Counted from the stretch's first letter, positions 1 through 8,442 are shown. The stretch is 45,414 nt of DNA from Chryseobacterium antibioticum (GCF_012927325.1 NZ_JABBGI010000034.1:1-45414); one strand, 5' to 3'. Numbers and translations: made by a program. The notes: generated by a model not told the origin, from the letters alone.

Positions 1-196
1 GAAGGCTCAGGAGGAAGTCTAAGCACACAGCATAACCTCCTGCCCTAAGCCCATCAATTGAAATATGAATGAAATTTGTGTCCCCGTGAAAGCTGTAAAG
101 CCGCAATGGATTTTTCGCCCCATTGTATCGTGTCGTTTGATACTGTATTTTGAAAAGCGGGCTTAGAAAATAATTGTAGAAAGTCAGAAATGGCAT
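1..196 (-). other. Open reading frame running off the left edge, unrecognised
   Basis: From an ATG at 196 the minus strand stays open for about 65 codons to the window edge, starting MPFLTFYNYF and containing the stretch HISIDGLRAGGYAVCLDF. I recognise no family. The same DNA also folds into several short inverted repeats, so it may be a structured RNA and the open frame accidental; 65 stop-free codons can occur by chance. If it is a gene, the hairpin at 209-278 would be its 5' leader. Confidence 0.25.
8..166. ncRNA. Candidate structured RNA domain with nested stems
   Basis: Several complementary arms are visible. CAGGAGG (8-14) pairs with CCTCCTG (36-42). CTAAGCCC (45-52) pairs with GGGCTTAG (159-166). 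CAATGG (104-109) pairs with CCATTG (120-125). GTATC (125-129) pairs with GATAC (139-143), sharing one base with the previous stem. The long-range 8-bp pairing closes a multibranch fold around two smaller hairpins. I considered RNase P and 6S RNA and could not match either. The transcribed strand is unknown. It may belong to a mobile element, given the neighbourhood. Confidence 0.3.
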
Positions 197-208
197 GAAA
201 ATAAAAAC

Positions 209-278
209 GGCGTGGGACTCTACAATATCCTAACTGAGGTACTGGTATACCCTACATACAGATAAGAGAGCCCACGCC
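209..278. ncRNA. Long hairpin closed by GGCGTGGG / CCCACGCC
   Basis: GGCGTGGG at 209-216 pairs with CCCACGCC at 271-278, and CTCT/AGAG extends the stem to about 12 bp with one bulged A. The roughly 45-nt loop contains a smaller potential stem around GGTACTGGTATACC. The arms are far more GC-rich than the surroundings, as expected for a selected RNA stem or an element terminus. There is no T-tract on either side, so it is not an ordinary terminator. Function unknown. Confidence 0.4.
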
Positions 279-379
279 TAGGTCGTGAGCTTCCTGCTTA
301 TCGTCTCGTATGTTAAAAATTACCAGTTTTCAGTTAGAGATTCTAAGCAATAGCTTCTAATATTCGTTGAAGTATCGCA

Positions 380-448
380 AAGTTACATTTATTGTAACTT
401 ATTTTACAAATATATAAATTTTTCATCAAAGTAAAGCATTTGCTTTAC
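380..448 (+). promoter_or_regulatory. Two inverted repeats upstream of the HTH gene
   Basis: AAGTTAC-N7-GTAACTT lies at 380-400 and GTAAAGC-N4-GCTTTAC at 431-448, the second ending 32 bp before the start codon at 481. Both are perfect 7-bp arms. Palindromes at this position are usual operators for small Cro/CI-type regulators, so autoregulation is likely but not shown. Confidence 0.4.
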
Positions 449-480
449 CTTTATTTTTAAATTATTCACAAAATTGCCGT

Positions 481-732
481 ATGGCAAAGTTAAATGAACT
501 TGATAAAGAACTCAGGACAAAAATAATATTACGAGTAAGGGAATTACGAGAAGAGTACGAGGATAATCAATCAAAGTTTGCTGGAGAGCTTGGCTTAGAT
601 AAGCAGCTATTAAATAATTGGGAAAGTCTATCAAATAATCGAGGAATCTCAATATATAGCATTAATAAAATTTGCAAAGGTCTAGATATATCACTCAAAG
701 ACTTTTTTGATAGTACTATTTTTAGTGAATAG
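481..732 (+). CDS. Small XRE/Cro-type helix-turn-helix regulator
   Basis: An 83-residue protein with a Cro/CI-like HTH fold. After an N-terminal helix, residues about 30-75 (QSKFAGELGLDKQLLNNWE then ISIYSINKICKGLDIS) match the helix 2-turn-helix 3 and following helices of the family. The tail KDFF.S is typical of short phage or mobile-element repressors. It probably binds DNA as a dimer in the cytoplasm; the two inverted repeats just upstream are candidate operators. No partner toxin or phage gene follows: the next gene is a convergent pseudogene. It may be an orphan regulator of a decayed element. Confidence 0.75.
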   Translation: MAKLNELDKELRTKIILRVRELREEYEDNQSKFAGELGLDKQLLNNWESLSNNRGISIYSINKICKGLDISLKDFFDSTIFSE

Positions 733-764
733 CTCAATTAAATCATTATAAAACAATTGACTAG

Positions 765-1322
765 TTATTCTTTTCTAACTATTTGATGGTAATATAGAGC
801 TTTGTAATATCTGAATAGATAATCATAAATTACCATTTCAAACAATCGTTGATTAGAAATAAATAGCCTGTTGATATTCATATGGAAAATACTCTGAAAG
901 AAACTTTGTAAAGATTTTCTTTCATAATGAAAAACAATATTCTGTATTGCTGAACTGCTTGTTTCAATATTGAAAATAACAGTATTTCTCTCTTCCAAAA
1001 ATTCTTCGGATGTAAGAAAGTCTATAAGTTTTGGTTTAAAATCTCTATATTTTTTATCCAGTTGGGAGTTGAGTTTTTTATCTGCGTTAAATTCCTGCTT
1101 AAAGGCAGCATTGAAATCTTTGGTCCATTCTAGCTTTTCGTGAATTGAAAGATTGAGTTTATTCAGTATTTCATTGATAAAGAAAAGACTGAACATTATT
1201 TTTTCCTCATCGTCATAATGCAAACACAGCAACGTAAACTCACTGTTTTTATGGAATAATGTTTTGGCATCTTCAATGGTATTTTCCCCGTAACGTTCAA
1301 GTTCCCTATTGTAAGTAAAATA
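765..1322 (-). pseudogene. C-terminal fragment of a lanthipeptide (class I, LanB-type) dehydratase
   Basis: The minus strand encodes a continuous stretch starting FTYNRELERYGE and ending at the stop at 765. The early ELERYG and the late block HMNINRLFISNQR followed by DYLFRYYKAL are the conserved pattern of the SpaB_C / thiopeptide-type bacteriocin biosynthesis domain (the elimination domain of LanB dehydratases). All upstream LanB sequence is missing: at about 1322 the frame runs straight into IS transposase sequence. The piece is therefore the last ~185 codons of a gene that would normally exceed 900. A matching N-terminal piece lies at 20540-20793. Non-functional. Confidence 0.75.
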
Positions 1323-1412
1323 AAGTGCAGTACTGGTCTTTCTCTTTTTTCGACCTTGATAAGCTACCTCTTCTCCTCCTCGTAAAGCCGATGTATGGCT
1401 GCCGTCTAAATC
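1323..1412 (-). pseudogene. IS5-family transposase, central fragment downstream of an inserted IS
   Basis: Encodes DGSHTSALRGGEEVAYQGRK followed by KRKTSTALY, the block around the second conserved region of IS5-family transposases related to the N-terminal half at 2101-2410. The two halves would read continuously through GDL-DGSHT if the DNA between 1413 and 2106 were removed. The rest of the C-terminal half is lost where the sequence changes to the LanB fragment. Confidence 0.65.
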
Positions 1413-2100
1413 TTCTATTACAAAATCACTCTGGGTTCCTTTTACTATAGCGACAATACTGCCTTTTCTTCCTTTGGCTTTTTTGGAGGTAAGAACACTG
1501 TAAAGTTCTCCATCAGAAAGGGCTACTTCATCCAGGGATAAGGATTCTGAAAGGTTTTCAGGATAAAGTATCCAGTCCTGTGCGTGAGGTTTTTGTACCC
1601 AACTATTATATTCGCTGAGTTTGTTTTTGTATTGTCTCTGAAAAGTCTTGCCCTTGATACCGAAAAATTCGGCTATGACTTTTAGAGGAAGAGCTTTACT
1701 ATCGGCTAATTTTTTTTAAGAAACCTGCAAAGTCATGGGTCATGCGTGTTCCTTGGGATACAAGTTGCCAATCTCTTTGAAGGATTTTACCGGATACCTT
1801 ATCTGTCCATCTTCTTCTTTTCACATGAAGTTTTACGATTTTACCCCTTAATGGATAATCATCCACAATGATTTCAGGTAAAAAACCTTTGGACTCTAAT
1901 AATCTATCTTTTAATTCCTCAGGAATGCTGCTTTTTTCTTCAAAATAAATATGAAGTTCAGCATTATGCTCTTGTGCTTTGATGATATCAAAGTGTTCAA
2001 CTAAAAATTCTGGAAGTAATAATTTAAGTAGTTCCTGATCGTTTAACATAAAACAAAGATACAATAACTAAAAATGCCCCCCAACTTTTGAGACTGATCC
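1413..2100 (-). mobile_element. ISAon1/ISL3-like insertion sequence, truncated
   Basis: The left terminus is at 2081-2100 (minus strand GGATCAGTCTCAAAAGTTGG), followed by a promoter-like TATCTTTG and an ATG at 2049-2064. The first reading frame (stop at 1699) carries FPLRG-like and KRRRWTDK motifs of the ISAon1 N-terminal region. After a run of eight A bases the frame shifts, and sequence of the second region (FQRQYKNKLS, then LSLDEVALSDGELYSVLTSK) continues to 1413, where it stops abruptly. The catalytic remainder and the right end are absent. It sits inside an IS5-family transposase gene, between copies of GATTTA (2101-2106 and 1407-1412). Confidence 0.7.
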
Positions 2101-2410
2101 TAAATCGCCACTTGATAAATCCAGCTTTGATTTGTTTTTGGATAATAATTGTATCCAGCAATCTTCCCAAACATTACTTATGCACCATTTACGGTAATGA
2201 TAAAAAACACTTTGATAGCTCAAAACTTTATCCTCAAAAAGACTTTTTACAGGTAAATACTCCCATTGCACTCCTGTTTTAAGTTTGTATAAGATACAGT
2301 TAATGATCTGATTCAAAGGAGCTCTTGGTGAAAATCCTCGTTTTGGGGTCGGAAGATTTGGGACTATCTCATTTTCTATTATATTTTTGTCAAGTACTTG
2401 GTACATCATT
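2101..2410 (-). pseudogene. IS5-family transposase, N-terminal fragment
   Basis: An ATG at 2410 follows a promoter-like TATTTTTG at about 2449-2442. The product starts MMYQVLDKNIIENEI and contains PKRGFSPRAPLNQIINCILY, KTGVQWEYLP and the YQSVFYHYRKW helix. These are the N-terminal DUF4096-like region of IS5-family transposases. Coding is interrupted at 2101 by the ISAon1-like insertion and resumes at 1412. The element's outer end, near 2455-2462, cuts off the gene upstream. Confidence 0.7.
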
Positions 2411-2462
2411 GGCTTGCTTTGTTTTTTTATATTTAGCAACACAAAAATAGGCAAGCCTTTTT

Positions 2463-2771
2463 TTATGGGAAAAGTTTAAATGACTTCTGAATTTTGGTTT
2501 TACTAAAAGGAATTATGATTACATCAATATCTCCGGGCTTTTTGCCTTTTTCAAGTTTAAGCTCATCTCTAAGAGTGGTTTTTGTTACATAAAAACCTTC
2601 ATAATTGAAGTATTCTTTCTGATCAGGATAAAAAATTCCACTTAAAAAAGTCCTTAAATCGCTTTTATCACGATCATTATTCCAGTTTAAAAGGAAATCA
2701 ATTACTCCATTTTCAGTCAAAGATTTATATATTCTGCTACTTCCAAATAATGGATTGTCAATATTTTTCAT
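2463..2771 (-). pseudogene. Truncated gene, possible PD-(D/E)XK-like nuclease domain
   Basis: The 102 residues from the ATG at 2771 are not from a transposase. The C-terminal part KKPGDIDVIIIPFS resembles the start of PD-(D/E)XK-type cores, where an acidic residue in a GDIDI strand precedes an E-x-K motif. Here the E-x-K half is missing because the gene ends at the border of the IS5-type element. Without the second motif the assignment is only suggestive. It is probably dead. Confidence 0.4.
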
Positions 2772-2925
2772 CTTTTCAGGATTTTGCTGAGTTATGCTAA
2801 ATTAAATTTAATCATTTTTTAAAAGGTATTTGATAAGAACGTAAAATGCAGAAGGCGACAATGACTAATATATTATAAATTAGTACTAATTTAATAGTAG
2901 AACACATTTAAAAGTAATCATTTGA

Positions 2926-3028
2926 ATAGTGGTAATACGTATTTTGGAAGCGGTTCTTATGAAGCTCACAAGTACAATGGGAAAAGCTTCAACAAACAGG
3001 AATGTATGATTATGGAGATAACTCTTAA
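2926..3028 (+). pseudogene. RHS-repeat protein remnant
   Basis: The plus strand carries the C-terminal core signature of RHS/YD-repeat proteins in two frames. GSGSYEAHKYNGK runs in one frame; LQQTGMYDYGDN continues one base out of register up to the TAA at 3026. The family pattern is KYNGKELQETGMYDYGAR, so a single-base deletion within the GKE codons explains the shift. Only about 33 codons remain and no toxin tip follows. Confidence 0.6.
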
Positions 3029-3036
3029 CAGCAAAA

Positions 3037-3079
3037 AAGCCTTTAAACACTAGATTAAAGGCTTAGATTTTATTTGTTT
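3037..3079 (+). terminator. Rho-independent terminator
   Basis: AAGCCTTTAA (3037-3046) and TTAAAGGCTT (3055-3064) form a perfect 10-bp stem with an 8-nt loop, followed by a T-rich tract. It lies directly behind the RHS remnant and was probably its terminator. Confidence 0.75.
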
Positions 3080-3121
3080 TTCTAACTGCTAATATATATC
3101 AATTAAGTTTAAATATGGCGA

Positions 3122-4271
3122 TAGGGCAAACGCATGAAAAATAAATAAGAACTTTGTCTGCATGAGCATACAAGAATACTTTGGAAGCATAGAGGATTTC
3201 CGAATGGAGAACAAGTGCAGGCACAAACTGTCAGATATATTGTTAATAGGTCTTTTTACCTATTTAAGCAATGGTGAAGATTATGAAGATATGGTTCTAT
3301 TTGGTCAAAGTCATAGAGATTTTGTACAAGCCTTTTGTGAATTAGAGAACAGGATTCCCTCTCATGATACCTTCAATAGGGTATTTTCATTACTTAATCC
3401 TGATCTTTTAAGATGTTGTTTAAATGATTATGGTAAGGATTTGATAGGGTTATTATCTGAAAAGCAAATATGTCTTGATGGCAAGAAGCTCAGGGGAGTA
3501 AGCCCTACCAGTAAGGGTAATCGAGGATTATATATCGTTAATGCCTGGGTTGCAGAAAACCGTCTGTGTATAGGACAGAAGAAAGTAGAAGACAAAAGTA
3601 ATGAGATTACAGTTCTTCCTGATCTTATCAAAGAAATAGATATAGAAGAGGCGTTGGTAAGTATAGATGCCATTGGTTGCCAACAAGAAATAGTTCAACA
3701 GATTATGAGTCAAAAAGGACATTATTTTTTAGCTTTGAAGCAGAATCAATCAGAACTCTACCACGATGTTGTTGGAAGCTTTAAGGCCTGCCTTCCAGAA
3801 AGCACCAAAGAAGAATGGGAATACGAACGAGGTCGTTTTGAAGTTCGCCAATGCAGCATTCTATCTGCAAAAGACGTTCTGTTAGAGGAAAATATTGCAC
3901 AATGGGCTGGTCTGAAAACAATAATAAAGATAGAAGCCACAAGAGTTATTGGCGCGAAACAAAGCCGTGAAACCCGTTATTACATCAGTGATGAAGAAGA
4001 CCAGCCGGCTTCCTATTACAATGCTTTAGCCAGAGGACATTGGGGAATTGAGAATCATCTTCATTGGCATTTGGATGTAACCTTTAGAGAAGATGATTGC
4101 AGGGCGAGAAAGGGATATGCTGCTGAAAATCTTTCTACCATGAGAAAATTTGCTTTACAAATCCTAAAGGAACATGATGATAAGTTAAGCTTAAAGAAAA
4201 GAAGGGTAAAAGCTGCATACGACCTAGAATACCTAAAAGTCTTAATCAAGTAATTTCATGCGTTTGCCCTA
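3122..4271 (+). mobile_element. Intact ISAs1-family insertion sequence, 1150 bp
   Basis: Perfect 18-bp terminal inverted repeats, TAGGGCAAACGCATGAAA at 3122-3139 and its complement at 4254-4271, enclose a single full-length transposase. The 9-bp sequence ATATGGCGA is directly duplicated at 3113-3121 and 4272-4280, within the 8-10 bp target duplication usual for this family. Intact ends, intact gene and intact duplication point to a recent insertion. This is the only complete IS in the window. Confidence 0.9.
3162..4253 (+). CDS. ISAs1-family transposase
   Basis: A 363-residue DDE transposase of full family length. The N-terminal MSIQEYFGSIEDFR with CRHKLSDILLIGL is the DDE_Tnp_1-associated domain. 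The catalytic residues are visible in QICLDGKKLRG (first D), LVSIDAIGCQ (second D) and HWGIENHLHWHLDVTFRED (the E region), and KGHYFLALKQNQ is the usual strand between. It begins 22 bp inside the left inverted repeat and its stop codon abuts the right one. It cuts and pastes its own element and should be active. Confidence 0.92.
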   Translation: MSIQEYFGSIEDFRMENKCRHKLSDILLIGLFTYLSNGEDYEDMVLFGQSHRDFVQAFCELENRIPSHDTFNRVFSLLNPDLLRCCLNDYGKDLIGLLSEKQICLDGKKLRGVSPTSKGNRGLYIVNAWVAENRLCIGQKKVEDKSNEITVLPDLIKEIDIEEALVSIDAIGCQQEIVQQIMSQKGHYFLALKQNQSELYHDVVGSFKACLPESTKEEWEYERGRFEVRQCSILSAKDVLLEENIAQWAGLKTIIKIEATRVIGAKQSRETRYYISDEEDQPASYYNALARGHWGIENHLHWHLDVTFREDDCRARKGYAAENLSTMRKFALQILKEHDDKLSLKKRRVKAAYDLEYLKVLIK

Positions 4272-4280
4272 ATATGGCGA

Positions 4281-5096
4281 CTGACTATATATTTAATTTT
4301 CAGAATTTTCCATTAGCAATTCATAATTTCGGCAAAGTCTTCTGTCATTATCAAACCAAGAAAAAGTCCTTTCAATAATCCATCTTTTGTGTATAGGCTT
4401 AAAGACTTTTTCTTTATGATCTGAGCGTAAAACAACCTGAATGATGTAGCCAAACTTATCTTTTATTTCTTCAATAATATTTCCTCTATAACCTCCATCT
4501 GCTAAAATCACTGTAATTGGAATCAAAAGATATTGCAATGTTCTCATGAATAACAAAGCAGCTTTACTATCGTGAAAATTGGCTACACTTACCATTACGG
4601 CTAACAAAAATCCATTTTTATCTACCACAACATGCCTTTTTATTCCTTTTACCTTCTTATTCCCATCAAACCCATTAAGAGAACGATTATTTCCCCAGCA
4701 CACACTCTGACTGTCTATAATTCCTAAACTTGCTTCTGCATTTTGGCCTCTCTTTACTCGTACCTTCTCTCTTAAATTACACAGAAGTAAATCGAAGAGT
4801 TCTAAATTTGACCATTTAGAGTAGTAATAGTAGACCAATTGCCATTTGGGATAATTCGAGGGGAGCATTCGCCACTGGCAACCTGTTTTTACGATATAAT
4901 AAATGGCATTCCAGATGATACATAAATCATATTTTCGCTTTCTATCATCAAAATCAAGCGTTTTTTTATAAATTGCCACTGAGTAAAAGTTAAGTCCGTT
5001 GGATACATCAATTTTTTTGTTTTGCAGCTCTAAATTGACGTTTTTAAGCAAATGAGTAACCCTTACTCTTTTTTTATAACGTTTTTAAACAGGCTC
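4281..5096 (-). mobile_element. IS5-family (IS1031-type) element, copy A
   Basis: The left terminus GAGCCTGTTTAAAAAC (minus strand, 5096-5081) is flanked by TAA at 5097-5099, in keeping with TNA target duplications. The transposase is nearly complete, but the right end is not recognisable. The terminal GAGGCTGTTTAAA seen in copies B1 and C is absent, and the DNA before the stop differs from those copies where the ISAs1 element sits. Relatives occur at 11678-12012, 14517-14642 and 45006-45290, and a MITE with similar ends at 24803-24883. Confidence 0.75.
4293..5051 (-). CDS. IS5-family transposase (IS1031-type)
   Basis: A 252-residue DDE transposase. NAIYYIVKTGCQWRMLPSNY is the typical N-terminal region. 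Catalytic blocks are LGIIDSQSV (D), VILADGGYRG (D) and IIERTFSWFDNDRRL (E with the Y/R/K motif region). VKGIKRHVVVDKNGFLLAV lies between. The length fits the subgroup and all three acidic residues remain, so the protein may still be functional even though the element lacks a recognisable right end. Insertion truncated the small gene at 5097-5271. Confidence 0.82.
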   Translation of the reverse strand: MLKNVNLELQNKKIDVSNGLNFYSVAIYKKTLDFDDRKRKYDLCIIWNAIYYIVKTGCQWRMLPSNYPKWQLVYYYYSKWSNLELFDLLLCNLREKVRVKRGQNAEASLGIIDSQSVCWGNNRSLNGFDGNKKVKGIKRHVVVDKNGFLLAVMVSVANFHDSKAALLFMRTLQYLLIPITVILADGGYRGNIIEEIKDKFGYIIQVVLRSDHKEKVFKPIHKRWIIERTFSWFDNDRRLCRNYELLMENSEN

Positions 5097-5271
5097 TAAG
5101 ATGATCTTGATAAATTATTCTGCCTATTCCACCATCATTAGATTGACTAACTATTTCAAAACCGGAAGAAATTACTTGTTTAAGATTGGTTTCAGCTTCA
5201 TTAAATGGAAGCAAAACTAATAAGCATTGATTTAGTAAACTTTTTATTGAAATTCTATACTCGTCGTCCAA
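5097..5271 (-). pseudogene. Small gene behind fic, truncated by the IS; likely TTG start
   Basis: After the fic stop codon (5277-5279) the minus strand reads AAGGAGAT..ATATTG. A TTG at 5271 with a GGAG motif 8-9 bases upstream opens a frame starting DDEYRISIKSLLNQ. No ATG fits, and the upstream frame closes at a TAG inside fic. The frame is native for about 58 residues (to IIYQDHL) and then enters the IS terminus at 5096. The position suggests translational coupling to fic. I do not recognise the family; a Fic partner or regulator is possible but not shown. Confidence 0.4.
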
Positions 5272-5276
5272 TATTT

Positions 5277-6140
5277 TTATCTCCTTCTTCCTCTATTTCT
5301 TATTTCTCGTTCATTATCTTCTTTTTCTCCAGTTTTATTTCCTTCAGCCTGTTGAGAAGGTTTGAGTTTCAAAAAAAAATTTTGAGTCAAATTCTTCTTT
5401 TGAGCAATCTCGTGTGTCATTCTCTCTATCGCTGTTTCAAAGAAAAAAGTCTCCATTGGCGAGGTGTCTCTATGTCTTTTAGATGCTTTTAATGCCTCAA
5501 TGTATTTTTCTTTCTCTTCAGACCGGATAATTACCAAAGGATGTTTTTTTTGAGCCAGAATATAGTTTGAAAGGAGTCTTCCCAAACGTCCATTTCCATC
5601 TCTAAAAGGATGAAGATAAATAAAGTGATAATGAAACTTTGCACTGATCAACATAGGGTGTAATTCCCCTCTATCCATGGTTAATTGGGTCTGTTCCAAA
5701 AGCTTGGGAATTAATTCAATATTTTGTTTGTGATCTCCAAATAGAGTATCCCCGGCAGCCATGTCTGTCGTAGTATATTCTCCTGGCTCAGAATTTTTAG
5801 TAAATTTCAAGGTACTTGAAGTCAATACAGAATGAAGTTCTTTAATGAAATTTTCTGTCAATGGCTGGTGAATATTGCTAAATGCAAATTCATACGCTTT
5901 GAAGTGGTCCAAAATTTCAAAAGCCTCCAAAAGTGACTTATTGTGAAGTATAGCGTTTAGTCCTTTTTCATTTAGTTCCCGGGTATCATTTACAGAAAAT
6001 GAATTTCCTTCAATACCGCAGCTGTGGGCAGTAAATAGGTTTTCCGTATACTCAAAAAAATCCTTATCATCAAATGCATTGATGATAATATCGTTATACT
6101 GTTCCAACAGTACATTATAGCGTGAAATTAATTTTTCCAT
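5277..6140 (-). CDS. Fic family protein (probable AMP-transferase), class II-like
   Basis: Fic proteins usually transfer AMP from ATP to a hydroxyl side chain of a target protein. The catalytic motif HPFRDGNGRLGR (residues 177-188 from the ATG at 6140) is complete, with the catalytic His and the phosphate-binding GNGR. Near the N-terminus SCGIEGN (40-46) fits the inhibitory (S/T)xxxE(G/N) motif, placed ahead of the Fic core as in class II self-inhibited proteins. A TTG lies four codons upstream (6152), but a -7 box TATTTTTG at 6165-6158 leaves room only for the ATG with a short leader. The C-terminal 35 residues are charged and basic. Target unknown; housekeeping or toxin-like roles are both possible. 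Confidence 0.85.
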   Translation of the reverse strand: MEKLISRYNVLLEQYNDIIINAFDDKDFFEYTENLFTAHSCGIEGNSFSVNDTRELNEKGLNAILHNKSLLEAFEILDHFKAYEFAFSNIHQPLTENFIKELHSVLTSSTLKFTKNSEPGEYTTTDMAAGDTLFGDHKQNIELIPKLLEQTQLTMDRGELHPMLISAKFHYHFIYLHPFRDGNGRLGRLLSNYILAQKKHPLVIIRSEEKEKYIEALKASKRHRDTSPMETFFFETAIERMTHEIAQKKNLTQNFFLKLKPSQQAEGNKTGEKEDNEREIRNRGRRR

Positions 6141-6157
6141 AAGGGTATTCAAATTTA

Positions 6158-6165
6158 CAAAAATA
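6158..6165 (-). promoter_or_regulatory. Bacteroidetes -7 box of fic
   Basis: The minus strand has TATTTTTG, a match to TAnnTTTG, ending 18 bp before the ATG at 6140. No clear TTG -33 element is seen at the usual distance. Confidence 0.4.
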
Positions 6166-6929
6166 TTTTATCTTTTTATCTGCATTTCTGGTTTAGTGAT
6201 GTCTATCCCACTTCTAAAGCAACTCCATAGATCGTGACAGGTTCCAGAAATCTTTTATACTTTTTGAAACCAGCATAAGCATATTGTCGAAATCTTTATT
6301 TCCCAACGAAGAACTCATCTTAAAACAAACCGCTAGAAAACATTATCATTGTTGTAATAAACTGAACCTTTTACCCATTTTATTTCCACAGGTATGCAAT
6401 CTTCCTCCATTTTAAGGAGGGTTGTCAAAAATTAAATAATTCCTTCTCACTTGAAAATTCTTAAGCAAATTAAGTATTAAAACAGCAAAAAGTCAATAGT
6501 AATAAATAAATTCAAATTAAATAAGTATATTCTGGCATCATGTAGAATTTCAAAAGATTAGAAAAGAATAATCTGGACCAATTTGGAATACTATACTTGA
6601 TTTTCCAAAAACAAAAAAACAAGTTCCAAAGTTTTTCCCCTTTTTGCAAAAAGGCAAGATCGTCTTTGTAGGACAACTTGAAAAGTTGTACATACAAAGA
6701 CACATCTTGCCATGTAAAGTCGTCCACTTCTTTCAGAACTCTGAAAAAATAGCCTTCAACAATACATCATATTATTACTCAGATATTTAAACCTATTAAA
6801 AATATTTTTTTCTATTGAAAGAGGAAATGACAATAATTATGAGAAGAAAAAATACGATGACCTGTATTCATTTTATGCAGGCAGAAAGTAAACCTGTATC
6901 TATTTTACTCATCTCTAGCATTAGCCTGT
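6166..6929. other. Gene-poor stretch with short coding-like remnants
   Basis: No convincing gene. On the minus strand at about 6320-6225 the phrase YAYAGFKKYKRFLEP and then VTIYGVALEV looks like the worn C-terminus of a protein I cannot name. A 71-codon minus-strand frame at 6512-6727 has no family resemblance. CCTCC-N7-GGAGG near 6404-6420 is a short palindrome of a kind common between genes in this group. Confidence 0.3.
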
Positions 6930-6984
6930 GAGGACACTCGACTTTCTTCTTTTAATCCTCTTCCAATTTAAAAAGCAGTATTTA
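6930..6984 (+). repeat. Dispersed 55-bp repeat, copy 1, interrupted by an IS
   Basis: From GAGGACACTCGAC to AAAAAGCAGTATTTA this is nearly identical to 21919-21973. In copy 1 an IS is inserted right after the final TA. The sequence after the IS (8445 onward, cttaaaattg) weakly resembles the continuation of copy 2 (ccttttaatttg). Confidence 0.65.
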
Positions 6985-8442
6985 GTCTCTCCTTAAATTT
7001 TATTTAATTATTTAATTACCAAATTATTACATCTTAAACCATTCTTTTTTTATTGCAAGTTTTTGTATCTTAGAATACTAAAACCTTGCAAATATGTTGG
7101 GAAAAAATCCGAAAAAGCTGCCAGAATTATTCCGTCCGATGTTGGTAGATTTTATTGATAACAAACACGAACTTGTTTTACTTTCAGAAAAAATTGATTG
7201 AAATTATTTTGAGAAAGAATTTTCGCCACAGTATTCCAAAGTAGGGAATCTCAGCCATTCGGTTTATGGTTGGGTGTCTGCTTCTCAAGCACCTGTATAA
7301 TTTGGGAGATGAAACCTTGGAAAAAGCTTGGATTATGAACCCTTACATGCAGTATTTTTGTGGCATGGTTTTCTTTGAGCATGAATTTCCATGTGACCCA
7401 AGTAATTTTGTACATTTTCGTAAAAGAATTGGAGAAGAAGGCATTGAAAAAATCTTTGCCTACAGCGTAAGGATACACGATACAAAAATGAATACCTCGA
7501 ATTTTGTTTTATCGGATACTACCGTTCAGGAGAATAATACCACTTTTCCTACCGATACTAAGTTGTGTAAAAAAGTGATTGATTACTGTAACAAGATAGC
7601 CGAAAACGAAGCATAAAACAAAGACAGCGCTACACGAAAGTAAGCAAACAACTTGTTCGCAATACCTACAACGGAAAACACCCCAAACGCGCAAAAACCG
7701 CAAGAAAATCCGGTCGTCACCTCAAAACTATTGCCTTGAGATTGATACGGGAATTACAGCGCAATTTTACTCCGAAACAACAGGGATTTTACAACGAATT
7801 ACTTTCACTTTACACCAAGGCAGTAACGCAGAAAAGAACCGATACCGATAAAATTTACAGTCTCCACAAACCATTTACCCGATGTATTGCTAAAGGAAAA
7901 GCTCATAAACAGTATGAGTTCGGCAATAAAGTTGGCTTGATTACTACAGCAGACAAAGGCAAAAAAATCATTCTTGGCATCAAAGCATTTTTGCAAACCC
8001 CTTATGACGGTCAAACCATTGAACCGCTCTTGGAACAAATGGAGACGGGCGGTCAAAAGCTTCCCAAAGAAATCGTTTACGATCGAGGCGCAAGAGGGAC
8101 AACAGAAATAAAAGGCGTTAAAATATCCATTCCAGGCACCCCAAAGAAAGCAGATACGGCTTATCAAAAACAAGTTAAACGCAAGAAATTCAGAACCAGA
8201 GCAGCAATAGAGCCTATTATAGGACATTTAAAAAACGATTTCAGGCTGGCTCAAAATTACTTTCTTGGAGGAAAAGGACCGCAAATCAACGCATTATTAT
8301 CGGCAACCGCGTGGAATCTCAAGAAAATGATGGAGATATTGAAACAGAAAATTATTTTTTATTTTTTTCAACCTCAAAGCAAACTATTTTCAATTTCTTT
8401 TTTTTAAATTAAAATGCAAAAGCTATTTTGTTAAGGAGAGAC
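6985..8442 (+). mobile_element. IS5-superfamily element with TA target duplication, transposase decayed
   Basis: Terminal inverted repeats GTCTCTCCTTAA (6985-6996) and TTAAGGAGAGAC (8431-8442) are perfect, and each is flanked by TA (6983-6984, 8443-8444). The 1458-bp unit holds a single broken transposase gene. With matched ends it might still be moved by a related active transposase; no such gene is in the window. Confidence 0.8.
7095..8407 (+). pseudogene. IS5-superfamily DDE transposase, broken by stops and shifts
   Basis: The start is MLGKNPKKLPELFRPMLVDF at 7095. The gene is broken by a TGA near 7199, a frame change near 7290 and a TAA at 7614. The pieces still show LSDTTVQENNTTFPTDTKL (first D and the T.PTD hallmark), KEIVYDRGARGTTEIKGVK (second D) and RAAIEPIIGHLKNDFRL (the catalytic E). 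The longest intact part is 7736-8407. The gene cannot make a functional transposase. Confidence 0.82.

Noticed and set aside
1..170. RNase P RNA, suggested by gaggaagtc and gggctta motifs
   Set aside because: The order and spacing of the conserved P4 strands do not fit and the flanking helices are missing.
2463..2771. Functional restriction endonuclease
   Set aside because: Only the first part of a possible nuclease core is present; the gene ends at an IS border before any E-x-K motif.
6512..6727. 71-codon minus-strand frame
   Set aside because: No family resemblance, no promoter, aromatic-rich composition as expected for chance translation of AT-rich DNA.
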